13,587 nt of DNA from an uncultured Oscillospiraceae bacterium. Lineage in GTDB: Bacteria; Bacillota; Clostridia; Oscillospirales; Oscillospiraceae. Below are positions 6,984 through 13,587 of this stretch, piece after piece. The notes beneath the pieces are model-generated. The model did not search any database. It was not told the origin of the DNA and worked only from the letters and a program-made list of their open reading frames with translations. How positions within the stretch are numbered: the first letter of the stretch is position 1; each line of letters starts with the position of its first letter. The stretch is taken from NCBI GenBank assembly GCA_910585815.1, contig CAJUFJ010000069.1:1-13587 (forward strand), read 5' to 3'. The position numbers were made by a program, and so were the translations under genes.

Positions 6984-7877
6984 ATGGCGGGAACAAAGGA
7001 GATTAAGACCCGGATCCAGAGCGTGCAGGAGACCAAGAAGATTACCAGCGCCATGTATCTGATCGCCTCCACCAAGCTGCGCCGGGCCCGGCAGGAGCTG
7101 GAGCACACCCGCCCCTATTTTGAGGCCCTGCGGGGAGAGATCAAGAGCATTTTCCGCACCGCCAGCGATGTGGACAGCCGCTATTTTTATCCTGTAGGCA
7201 ACGACACCCCCCGGGAGGGGACCTACGGCTGCCTGGTCATCACCGCCGACAAGGGTCTGGCCGGGTCCTACAACCAGAACGCCATCCGCCAGGCCCAGGA
7301 GCTGCTGGAGTGGCACCCGGACACCAAGCTGTTTGTGGTGGGGGAGTACGGCCGGCGCTTTTTCGCCCAGCGGAACATCCCCATCGAGCGCAGCTTTCTG
7401 TACACCGCCCAGAACCCCACCATGGCCCGGGCCCGGGAGATCAGCGCCCTGCTGCTGGACGGCTTCCACCGGGGAGAGCTGAAGGAAATTTTTGTAATCT
7501 ACACCGACATGGAGAGTGCCATGTCTTTCCAGGCCAGGTCCGCCCGGGTGCTGCCCTTCCACCGGACCTACTTCGACACCCTGGACGGGGAGCGGGTGGC
7601 GGCGGAGCCCTTTGAGTTTCTTCCCAACGCAAATTCAGTGCTGGACAGTATGATCCCCAGCTATGTGTCCGGCTTTATCTACAGTGCCCTGATCGACAGC
7701 TTCTGCTGCGAGCAGAACGCCCGCATGACGGCCATGGACAGCGCCAACCAGAACGCTGAGGAACTGCTGGGGGAGCTGTCCCTCCGGTATAACCGGGTGC
7801 GCCAGTCGGCCATCACCCAGGAGATCACCGAGGTCTCCGCCGGGGCCAGGGCCCAGCGGCAGAGGAAGGATAGGTGA
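6984..7877 (+). CDS. atpG: F0F1 ATP synthase subunit gamma
   Basis: Central rotor shaft of F1. It has 297 residues, normal for the family. Start chosen at ATG 6984, one base after the alpha stop, because the family N-terminus TKEIKTRIQSVQETKKITSAM follows at once; upstream in-frame starts lie inside alpha. The weak site GGTGG (6973-6977) suggests coupling to alpha translation. Visible: the N-terminal helix (1-55), ITADKGLAGSYNQN (86-99), and the conserved C-terminal helix MDSANQNAEE (251-260) with ITQEITEVSAGA (277-288). The stop codon overlaps the GTG of atpD by 4 bases. No cysteine-bearing redox insertion like that of chloroplast gamma is seen. Confidence 0.96.
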   Translation: MAGTKEIKTRIQSVQETKKITSAMYLIASTKLRRARQELEHTRPYFEALRGEIKSIFRTASDVDSRYFYPVGNDTPREGTYGCLVITADKGLAGSYNQNAIRQAQELLEWHPDTKLFVVGEYGRRFFAQRNIPIERSFLYTAQNPTMARAREISALLLDGFHRGELKEIFVIYTDMESAMSFQARSARVLPFHRTYFDTLDGERVAAEPFEFLPNANSVLDSMIPSYVSGFIYSALIDSFCCEQNARMTAMDSANQNAEELLGELSLRYNRVRQSAITQEITEVSAGARAQRQRKDR

Positions 7878-9286
7878 CGGATTTGGAAAGAGGTATTATC
7901 GCACAGATCTCCGGCCCCGTTGTGGACGTGGAGATTGAGGAGGGTGAGCTGCCCAAGCTGCGGGAGGAGCTCACGGTTGAAATTGACGGCTCCTTGCGGG
8001 TGATGGAGGTGGCCCAGCACGTGGGCCGGGGCACAGTGCGGTGCATCATGCTGTCCCCCAGCGAGGGCCTGGCCCGGGGGCTGGCCGTGGATATCCCCGG
8101 CCACACCATTCAGGTGCCGGTGGGTCAGGCGGTTCTGGGCCGGATGTTCAACGTGCTTGGCCAGCCCATCGACGGGGGCGGCCCCCTGCCCGAGGGCACC
8201 CCGGTCCAGCCCATCTACCGCAAGCCCCCCAGCTTTGAGGAGCAGAGCCCGGCGGTGGAGATTCTGGAGACGGGCATCAAAGTGATTGACCTGCTGGAGC
8301 CCTACCCCCGCGGGGGCAAGATCGGCCTGTTCGGCGGCGCCGGCGTGGGCAAGACGGTGCTGATTCAGGAGCTGATCCATAACGTGGCCATGGAACACGG
8401 TGGCTACTCCATCTTCACCGGCGTGGGCGAGCGCAGCCGTGAGGGCAACGACCTGTGGCGGGAGATGGGGGAGAGCGGCGTGTCGGGTAAGACCGCCCTG
8501 GTCTTCGGCCAGATGAACGAGTCCCCCGGCGTGCGTATGCGGGTGGCCCTGTCGGGCCTGACCATGGCGGAGCACTTCCGGGATGTGGAGCACAAGGATG
8601 TGCTGCTGTTTATTGACAACATCTTCCGCTTCGTCCAGGCGGGCAGCGAGGTGTCCACCCTGCTGGGGCGGATGCCCTCCGCCGTGGGCTACCAGCCCAC
8701 CCTGGCCAACGAGATGGGCGAGCTTCAGGAGCGCATCGCCTCCACTAAGGCTGGTTCCGTCACCTCGGTGCAGGCGGTGTACGTCCCCGCCGACGACCTC
8801 ACCGACCCGGCCACCGCCACCACCTTCGCCCATCTGGACGCTACCACGGTGCTCAGCCGCCGCATCTCGGAGCAGGGCATCTACCCGGCGGTGGACCCCC
8901 TGGAGTCCTCCTCCCGCATCCTGGAGGCTGACGTGGTGGGCGAGAAGCACTACCGCACCGCCCGAAAGGTGCAGGAGATTTTGCAGAAGTACCGGGAGCT
9001 TCAGGACATCATCGCCATCCTGGGTATGGATGAGCTGAGCGAGGAGGACCGGAAGACGGTGGCCCGGGCCCGGCGCATCCAGCGTTTCCTGGCCCAGCCC
9101 ACTCACGTGGCGGAAAAATTCACCGGTCTGCCCGGGGTGTATGTCCCCCTGCGGGACACCCTGGAGAGCTTCGACGCCATCGTCTCCGGCAGTCTGGACC
9201 AGTACCCGGAGGGCGCCTTCTACAACGTGGGCACCTGGCGGGACGTGGTGGAGAAGGCCAAAAAGATGGAAGCGGGTGAGGTGTGA
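7874..9286 (+). CDS. atpD: F0F1 ATP synthase subunit beta
   Basis: Catalytic subunit of F1. It has 470 residues, normal length. It starts at GTG 7874, overlapping the gamma stop (GTGA), with AGAGGAAGGA just upstream; the next residues TDLERGIIAQISGPVVDVE are the family start. Visible: Walker A GGAGVGKT (154-161), GERSREGNDLWREM (185-198) with the catalytic Glu186, Walker B LLFIDNIFRF (244-253), and the regulatory loop DELSEED (386-392), identical to the classical motif. No key residue is missing. The stop shares its last base with the ATG of atpC (TGATG), again a coupled arrangement. Confidence 0.98.
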   Translation: MTDLERGIIAQISGPVVDVEIEEGELPKLREELTVEIDGSLRVMEVAQHVGRGTVRCIMLSPSEGLARGLAVDIPGHTIQVPVGQAVLGRMFNVLGQPIDGGGPLPEGTPVQPIYRKPPSFEEQSPAVEILETGIKVIDLLEPYPRGGKIGLFGGAGVGKTVLIQELIHNVAMEHGGYSIFTGVGERSREGNDLWREMGESGVSGKTALVFGQMNESPGVRMRVALSGLTMAEHFRDVEHKDVLLFIDNIFRFVQAGSEVSTLLGRMPSAVGYQPTLANEMGELQERIASTKAGSVTSVQAVYVPADDLTDPATATTFAHLDATTVLSRRISEQGIYPAVDPLESSSRILEADVVGEKHYRTARKVQEILQKYRELQDIIAILGMDELSEEDRKTVARARRIQRFLAQPTHVAEKFTGLPGVYVPLRDTLESFDAIVSGSLDQYPEGAFYNVGTWRDVVEKAKKMEAGEV

Positions 9287-9699
9287 TGGACACCTTTCAG
9301 GTACACATCCTGGCCGCGGACAAGACCTTTTACGAGGGGCCCTGCGTAAGCTTGGTGGTCCCTACCACCGATGGGGAGCGGGGCATTCTGGCTCACCACA
9401 GCAGCATGATCGCCGCCATCCAGCCCGGCACCCTGCGCTATCAGGTGCCCGGGGAGGAGCCCCGGCTGGCCGCCATCTCTCCGGGGATGGTGAAGGTGGA
9501 GGACAATGACGTGCTGGTGCTGGTGGACTCGGCCGAGCGGCCGGAGGAGATCGACGAGGCCCGGGCCCAGCGGGAGATTGAGGAGGCCCGGGAGGCGCTA
9601 CTCCAGCAGCGGAGCCGCCAGGAGCACCAGATTGCCCAGGCCACCCTGGCCCGGGCGCTGAACCGCCTGCGGGTAAAGAACATGGGGATCGGCAGATAA
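9286..9699 (+). CDS. atpC: F0F1 ATP synthase subunit epsilon
   Basis: Rotor-base subunit that inhibits ATP hydrolysis through its C-terminal helices. It has 137 residues from ATG 9286, which overlaps the beta stop; a GTG three bases earlier is in frame, but the ATG fits the GAGGTG site (9278-9283) better. The N-terminal beta sandwich is seen in TFQVHILAADKTFYEG and PTTDGERGILAHHSSMIAAI. The C-terminal helical hairpin (about 84-132) is intact and includes IDEARA (89-94), which fits the I/L-D-x-x-R-A nucleotide-binding motif known from Bacillus-type epsilon. It is the last canonical gene of the complex. Confidence 0.95.
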   Translation: MDTFQVHILAADKTFYEGPCVSLVVPTTDGERGILAHHSSMIAAIQPGTLRYQVPGEEPRLAAISPGMVKVEDNDVLVLVDSAERPEEIDEARAQREIEEAREALLQQRSRQEHQIAQATLARALNRLRVKNMGIGR

Positions 9700-9708
9700 G
9701 GAGGGACT

Positions 9709-10548
9709 ATGGAGGGCGGTATGGACCGGTACGGCGGAGACATCCTCTATCATTACACCGACTTTCAGGCGGTGGACGGCATCCTGCGTCAGGCCCAGCT
9801 GCGGGTGAACAACGTGCTGCGGATGAACGACTCGGCGGAGATGCGCCACTTTATGGACCGGCTGTGCGCCGCCGTGGCCCAGCGCCTGGAGGAGGACGGG
9901 GACCGGGAGGGGGCCGGACAGGTCCGGCAGCGGTTCCGGGAGGAGCTGAAAAAGGAGTATTCCGCCTTTGCCGCCTGCTTCTCCTTCCACCGGGACGACG
10001 CCGCCCAGTGGGAGCGGTACGGCAACCGGGGCCGGGGGGTGTGCATCGCGTTCCGGCGGGAATATCTGGAAAAGATGGCCACAGGGGCCCTGTCCCTCCA
10101 GATGGTCTTCTACCGCAACGACATGGCCGGCCACCCCATGGTGGAGGAGTTCTGCCGGCTGCTCAAGGAGGGGGCCGACCTGTCCGGGGAGGAGGTCCGG
10201 CGGGCCATGTGCGAGGCCTGGGCCTGCTCGGTGTCCTATAAACACCCCTCCTTCCGTTCGGAGTACGAGATGCGGCTGGTGGTCTCCCCCTTCGATAAGG
10301 AGGATCTGGAGGTCCAGCCCTGCTACCATGTGTCCAAGGAGCGGATCAAGAAATACTACCCCCTGGACCTGAAGGCCATGTGCGGGAAGGCCGGCATCTG
10401 CCTGGAGGACCTGATTACCGAGCTTATCATCGGGCCGGACTCCACCCAGTCCGCGGCCATCTTTCAGGATTACCTGCGGGACAACGGCCTGGCCCGGCTG
10501 GCGGAGCGGGTGTCCCTGTCGGACTGCCCCCTGCGGGTGCCGATTTAA
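9709..10548 (+). CDS. DUF2971 family protein of unknown function
   Basis: 279 residues, soluble, with no signal peptide or membrane segment. The order of motifs matches the DUF2971 family: YHYT (14-17), LRMNDSAEM (37-45), AACFSF (88-93), W101-x2-YG, GVCIAF (110-115), SYKHPSF (176-182), EYEMRL (185-190) and LIIGP (239-243). The family has no established activity. Its early His-Tyr-Thr and late Glu-x-Arg recall ADP-ribosyltransferase-like folds such as DarT, but this is a weak pattern impression. It starts 9 bases after atpC with AAGGAGG at 9698-9704; an alternative ATG at 9721 also has a GGAGGG upstream. With no promoter or terminator in the gap it is presumably cotranscribed with the ATP synthase genes. 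Base composition is like its neighbours, so there is no sign of recent transfer. Confidence 0.78.
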   Translation: MEGGMDRYGGDILYHYTDFQAVDGILRQAQLRVNNVLRMNDSAEMRHFMDRLCAAVAQRLEEDGDREGAGQVRQRFREELKKEYSAFAACFSFHRDDAAQWERYGNRGRGVCIAFRREYLEKMATGALSLQMVFYRNDMAGHPMVEEFCRLLKEGADLSGEEVRRAMCEAWACSVSYKHPSFRSEYEMRLVVSPFDKEDLEVQPCYHVSKERIKKYYPLDLKAMCGKAGICLEDLITELIIGPDSTQSAAIFQDYLRDNGLARLAERVSLSDCPLRVPI

Positions 10549-10554
10549 TGGAGA

Positions 10555-10592
10555 AAAGGCAGCGCCCTGTGGCGCTGTCTTTCAGTTTTTCT
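10555..10592 (+). terminator. Intrinsic terminator of the ATP synthase / DUF2971 operon
   Basis: A stem of about 12 bp with one G-U pair (10555-10566 with 10571-10582, core CAGCGCC/GGCGCTG), loop CTGT, then CAGTTTTTC. It begins 7 bases after the DUF2971 stop codon and abuts the rpoN promoter. Confidence 0.85.
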
Positions 10593-10620
10593 TGACATTT
10601 CCCTTCTGCCGCCCTAAACT
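10592..10620 (+). promoter_or_regulatory. Promoter of rpoN
   Basis: A perfect -35 TTGACA (10592-10597), 17 bases, then TAAACT (10615-10620). It is directly downstream of the terminator T-tract and about 30 bases before the rpoN start, so rpoN is likely transcribed by the housekeeping sigma factor. Confidence 0.8.
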
Positions 10621-10650
10621 AGTAGCATACGAAAGAGGGAGGAAGAACCT

Positions 10651-11997
10651 ATGGAACTCCAGCAGACGCAGACACAAAAATTGAGCCAGCGGCAGCTGTA
10701 CAGCGTGGAGCTGCTGCGGCTGAGTACCCTGGAGCTGGAGGGCTACGTCCGAGAGCTGGCCCAGGAGAACCCTCTGGTGGAGCTGGAGGAGGCTCCGCCC
10801 CCGTCTCAGGGGGAAGGGAAGGATGACCTGCTGGCCCGTCTGCGCTGGCTGGAGGACAACGACCGGCAGAACTGGTTTTATCAGAAGTTCAGCGACGAAG
10901 AATTGGACCCCCTGACCCGGGTGGGCACCGGCGGAGGGCTGGAGGAGACCCTGGTGAGCTTCCTGTCCCGCCAGCTGGACCGGCTGCGGCTGGAGGAGAG
11001 CGCCGCCCGGCTGGTGCGCTACCTCATCTACTGCCTGGACGACGACGGCTACCTGCGCACCCCTCTGGCCGAGCTGTCCCGCCACGGGGCCATCCCCCTG
11101 CCCAGACTGGAGGAGGCGCTGGCCGTGCTGAAAACCCTGGAGCCGGCGGGTGTGGGGGCGGCGGAGCTGTGGGAGTGCCTGGCCCTCCAGCTGGAGCGCA
11201 TCGGTGAGACAGGGCCCGCCCTGACCATCGTCCAGGACCACCTGGAGGCCCTGGCCAAGCGCCACGACCGGGCCATCGCCGCCAAATTGAACATCACCCC
11301 CGCCCAGGTGGAGGAGGCCCGGCGGACCATCCGGGAGCTGGACCCCCGGCCCGGGTCGGTTTTCCAGCGGACGGAACAGGTATTTTACATCCAGCCCGAC
11401 CTTACGGTGGAGGAGCAGGAGGGCCGGCTCACCGTCAAATCCACCCGGGGGGAGCGGCCCCCCTTCCGGCTGAGCCGCTACTACCAGAAGCTGCTGAAGC
11501 AGTCGGAGGACAGGGAAGTGCGGGACTATCTCAACGAAAAGCTGCGCCAGGCGGAAAACGTGCTCTGGGCGGCGGACCAGCGGGGCAGCACCTTGCTGCG
11601 GTGCGCCCAGGTGATTGTGGAGCGGCAGAGCGATTTCTTCCGCTTCGGCCCGGAGGCCCTGCGCCCCCTGCGGATGGGGGAGGTGGCCCAGGAGCTGGGC
11701 CTCCACGAGTCCACCGTGAGCCGGGCGGTGCGGGAGAAATACCTCCAGTGCCCCCAGGGCCTCTACCCCCTCAGCTGGTTCTTTACCCGCTCCGCCGGGG
11801 CGGGGGAGGGGGTAAGCGGCACGGCGGCACGGAAGCTGCTGCTGCGGCTGATCGACGGGGAGGACAAGGCAAAGCCCCTGTCTGACCAGCAGCTGTCGGA
11901 GCACATGGCCCGGGAGGGCTGTCCCATCTCCCGGCGGACGGTGGCCAAATACCGGGAGGAGCTGGGCATCCCCAGTGCCTCAGGGCGAAAAAGCTGA
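10651..11997 (+). CDS. rpoN: RNA polymerase sigma-54 factor
   Basis: Alternative sigma factor that directs RNA polymerase to -24/-12 promoters and needs an enhancer-binding ATPase to start transcription. It has 448 residues, slightly shorter than the usual 460-480. Region I is visible at 2-47 (QTQTQKLSQRQLYSVELLRL to ENPLVELEE), then a short acidic linker, the core-binding region at about 95-290, a helix-turn-helix with MGEVAQELGLHESTVSRAV (342-360), and the RpoN box SRRTVAKYRE (427-436), which recognises the -24 element. The ribosome binding site GGGAGG (10637-10642) lies 8 bases before the ATG. It stands alone between its own promoter and terminator. No enhancer-binding activator is present in the window, so its targets are not visible here. 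Confidence 0.96.
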   Translation: MELQQTQTQKLSQRQLYSVELLRLSTLELEGYVRELAQENPLVELEEAPPPSQGEGKDDLLARLRWLEDNDRQNWFYQKFSDEELDPLTRVGTGGGLEETLVSFLSRQLDRLRLEESAARLVRYLIYCLDDDGYLRTPLAELSRHGAIPLPRLEEALAVLKTLEPAGVGAAELWECLALQLERIGETGPALTIVQDHLEALAKRHDRAIAAKLNITPAQVEEARRTIRELDPRPGSVFQRTEQVFYIQPDLTVEEQEGRLTVKSTRGERPPFRLSRYYQKLLKQSEDREVRDYLNEKLRQAENVLWAADQRGSTLLRCAQVIVERQSDFFRFGPEALRPLRMGEVAQELGLHESTVSRAVREKYLQCPQGLYPLSWFFTRSAGAGEGVSGTAARKLLLRLIDGEDKAKPLSDQQLSEHMAREGCPISRRTVAKYREELGIPSASGRKS

Positions 11998-12002
11998 ATC
12001 AT

Positions 12003-12039
12003 ACCGGCGCGGAACAGAATGAATTCCGGGCCGGTTTTT
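12003..12039 (+). terminator. Intrinsic terminator after rpoN
   Basis: A 12-bp stem with one mismatch (12003-12014 with 12024-12035), a 9-base loop, and TTTTT directly after it. It begins 5 bases after the rpoN stop codon. Confidence 0.85.
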
Positions 12040-12050
12040 ATAATTCTCTC

Positions 12051-12079
12051 TTGAAATTGTCGGGCAGTTGTGCTACTCT
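12051..12079 (+). promoter_or_regulatory. Promoter of the ROK regulator gene
   Basis: TTGAAA (12051-12056), 17 bases, TACTCT (12074-12079), with TG at 12071-12072 as an extended -10. It lies 40 bases before the chosen start. This placement argues against the in-frame TTG at 12068 as the start, because that codon would lie inside the promoter. Confidence 0.65.
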
Positions 12080-12118
12080 GACTACGGAAAAGACTTTTGC
12101 AAAAGAGAGTTGATTAAG

Positions 12119-13249
12119 ATGGAACCGACCATGAACACCGCCGTTCTGCGGCAGACCAACCGCCGACGGGTCCTCCAATACTTATACGACAGCGGCGAGC
12201 CGGCCACCAAGCAGGAGATCGCCGGGGAGCTGTCCCTCAGCCTGCCCACGGTAACGGGCAATCTGGCCGAGCTGCTGGAGGGGGGGCTGGTGTCCTGCTC
12301 CGGCACCCAGGAGTCCACCGGGGGGCGCAAGCCCCGGACCTACGCCCTGGAGCCCGGAGCCCGGGTGGCGGTGGGGATCACGGTCCAGCGGGGCGAGGTC
12401 CGTTTCCTGGCCATCGACATGCGGGCGCAGGAGCTGGGCTGCCGGGAGGCGCCCCTGGCCTTCTCCCACACCGCCGAGTACTATGAGCGGCTGTCCCTGT
12501 ATCTGGAGGCCTTTCTGGACGACTTCCATCTGGACCGGAACCGGCTGCTGGGGGTGGGGATCACCCTCCCAGGCATCATCGACCAGACGGAGGGCAGGCT
12601 GGTAATGGCCCCCACCCTGGAACTGTGGGACGTCCCCCTGGAGGAGCTGTACCGCTATTTTTCCCGCTACCCGGTGTTCATCGAGAACGACGCCAACGCC
12701 AGCGGCTACGCCGAGCGGTGGATGGATAAGGGGCAGAACAATATGGTCTACGTGGCCCTGGAGCGGGGCATCGGCGGGGCCATCTTCTGGGGGGATAAGC
12801 AGTATACCGGCGACCACGGGCGCAGCGGCGAGTTCGGCCACCTGCGCATCGTTCCCAATGGCAGGCTGTGCCACTGTGGACGGCGGGGCTGTCTGGAGGC
12901 CTACTGCTCCATTTCCCGGCTCAGCGACGACCTGGGCCTCACCCTGGGGGAGTTTTTCTCCGCCCTGCGGGAGGGGGACCAGCAGGCCGCCGCCATTTGG
13001 GAGGAGTACCGGGACCATCTCACCGACGCCCTGGCCAACCTGCGCACCAACTTCGACTGCGATATCGTTCTGGGCGGCACCCTGGCCCCCTACCTGAAGG
13101 AGCTGCTGCCGGAGATTTGCTGGGAGCTGGGGGAGAAGACCCTGTTCGAGGGGGACAGCTTTTTCCTCCGCCTGGACCACTTCGGCCCCCACAGCGCCTG
13201 TGCCGGCACGGCCCTGCGGTTTATTGACGATTTTCTGCTCACCTTTTAA
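12119..13249 (+). CDS. ROK family transcriptional regulator (XylR/NagC-like)
   Basis: Sugar-responsive DNA-binding regulator. It has 376 residues from ATG 12119, chosen because the upstream in-frame TTG falls in the promoter; the ribosome binding site is weak (GAGAG at 12105-12109), and ATG 12131 is an alternative. Residues 10-58 form a winged helix (TNRRRVLQYLYDSGEPATKQ, then LSLPTVTGNLAELLEGGLV), with STGGRKPRTYAL as the wing. The ROK domain follows: LLGVGITLPGII (143-154), IENDANASGYAE (188-199), LERGIGGAIF (214-223), EFGH (238-241) and the zinc motif CHCGRRGCLE (251-260). The first phosphate-binding motif DIGGT of the sugar kinases is replaced by VGITVQRG, so it should bind sugar but not phosphorylate it. 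The inducer and target genes are not visible; control of the sugar genes at 1-3328 is only a guess. Confidence 0.9.
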   Translation: MEPTMNTAVLRQTNRRRVLQYLYDSGEPATKQEIAGELSLSLPTVTGNLAELLEGGLVSCSGTQESTGGRKPRTYALEPGARVAVGITVQRGEVRFLAIDMRAQELGCREAPLAFSHTAEYYERLSLYLEAFLDDFHLDRNRLLGVGITLPGIIDQTEGRLVMAPTLELWDVPLEELYRYFSRYPVFIENDANASGYAERWMDKGQNNMVYVALERGIGGAIFWGDKQYTGDHGRSGEFGHLRIVPNGRLCHCGRRGCLEAYCSISRLSDDLGLTLGEFFSALREGDQQAAAIWEEYRDHLTDALANLRTNFDCDIVLGGTLAPYLKELLPEICWELGEKTLFEGDSFFLRLDHFGPHSACAGTALRFIDDFLLTF

Positions 13250-13292
13250 ACCGGGAAAAGACCCCCGCAGGGCAGTGCCGTATGGATATCAG

Positions 13293-13326
13293 AAAAGCCA
13301 GTCAGGTTAGCCTGACTGGCTTTTTG
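13293..13326 (+). terminator. Intrinsic terminator after the ROK gene
   Basis: A perfect 14-bp stem (13293-13306 with 13311-13324), loop TTAG, ending in TTTTT. The A-tract on the left arm mirrors the T-tract, so it could work in both directions. Confidence 0.9.
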
Positions 13327-13587
13327 GGATGTATTTGTTAGTCTTCTACGCTGGATTCTCAGTCTTCTCCGTAGTATTCTCCTTTTCGTGTTTTCATGCG
13401 GGCGTGCGGGGGGACACGGAATCCCCCCGCCACCGGACTGCGTCCGGCGGCCCTCCCTTTGGCAAGGGGGGCTTTTTGCGCTTACCTGTTAGTTTCCTGC
13501 TGTCAGGCGGGGCATTCCTTTTCGTCCTATCCTCGTCCCCTCCGCAGAGGGCAAGCCTCCTTTTGAAAGGAGGTGCCCCAGTTCGCA
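13327..13587. repeat. Palindrome-rich non-coding region, probable interspersed repeat
   Basis: No gene was recognised. Four hairpins follow closely: 13406-13413 with 13423-13430 (8 bp, GCGGGGGG/CCCCCCGC); 13433-13438 with 13442-13447 (6 bp, CCGGAC/GTCCGG, loop TGC); 13451-13459 with 13464-13471 (about 8 bp with one G-T pair), followed by CTTTTTG; and 13549-13578 (GGGCA and CCTCCTTT pairing with AAAGGAGG and TGCCC, two-base bulge). Density and style resemble the small palindromic repeats scattered between genes in GC-rich Clostridia. Copy number cannot be judged from one window. Confidence 0.5.

Noticed and set aside
4928..7108. Open frame of 726 codons on the minus strand across the atpF-atpA-atpG region
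   Set aside because: It spans three well-identified genes, has low-complexity Leu/Gly/His/Gln content and no domain; it is a high-GC shadow.
7679..9106. Open frame of 475 codons on the minus strand over atpD
   Set aside because: Antisense shadow of the highly conserved beta gene, with no family match recognised.
10555..10620. Attenuator or leader RNA controlling rpoN
   Set aside because: The hairpin ends upstream of the -35 element of rpoN and is a normal terminator for the preceding operon.
12068..12118. Upstream TTG start extending the ROK protein by 17 residues
   Set aside because: The codon lies within the spacer of a good promoter, and the added residues are not typical of ROK regulators.
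13454..13482. Possible sigma-54 promoter (TTGGCA ... TTGC) in the final non-coding region
   Set aside because: The distance between the GG and GC elements is about five bases longer than the strict -24/-12 spacing, and no gene follows in the window.
13400..13587. CRISPR-like array
   Set aside because: The hairpins differ in sequence and spacing, so there is no direct repeat with uniform spacers.

Overview
The window is GC-rich and most likely comes from a Gram-positive anaerobe of the class Clostridia, plausibly an Oscillospiraceae-like gut bacterium. This placement is inferred from three things: a lipoprotein-type sugar-binding protein with a short basic signal peptide, strong AGGAGG-type ribosome binding sites, and an F-type ATP synthase next to rpoN and a ROK regulator. 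No rRNA, tRNA, CRISPR array, insertion sequence or phage gene is visible.

Layout. (1) Positions 1-1058, minus strand: the N-terminal four fifths or so of a sugar ABC transporter binding lipoprotein, cut by the window edge. (2) 1059-1471: an AT-rich divergent control region with a candidate promoter for each side and a long inverted repeat. (3) 1472-3328: an amylosucrase-type GH13 enzyme, closed by a very strong GC-rich terminator. (4) 3437-10592: one transcription unit with a near-consensus extended -10 promoter. It carries F0F1 ATP synthase genes in the order a, c, b, delta(C-terminal domain)-alpha fusion, gamma, beta, epsilon, then a DUF2971-family gene 9 bases after epsilon and a terminator. 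(5) 10592-12039: rpoN (sigma-54) with its own promoter and terminator. (6) 12051-13326: a ROK-family transcriptional regulator with its own promoter and a perfect-stem terminator. (7) 13327-13587: a non-coding stretch rich in short palindromes, probably an interspersed repeat.

The ATP synthase is the notable part. There is no separate delta (atpH) gene and no atpI. The alpha gene instead begins with about 80 residues that look like the C-terminal half of delta, and the helical N-terminal domain of delta is absent. An in-frame GTG with an ideally spaced AGGAGG lies exactly where alpha proper begins, so the gene might make both a fusion and a free alpha of about 500 residues. That would fit one delta per three alpha subunits. 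Subunits a and c both carry extra hydrophobic N-terminal segments. Subunit c keeps the essential Glu with a Thr and Tyr typical of sodium-binding rings, but has Met where those rings have Gln.

The sugar-binding protein, the divergent amylosucrase and possibly the ROK regulator suggest sucrose or alpha-glucan use. The ATP synthase, DUF2971, rpoN and ROK genes sit in separate transcription units that show no obvious functional link to it.
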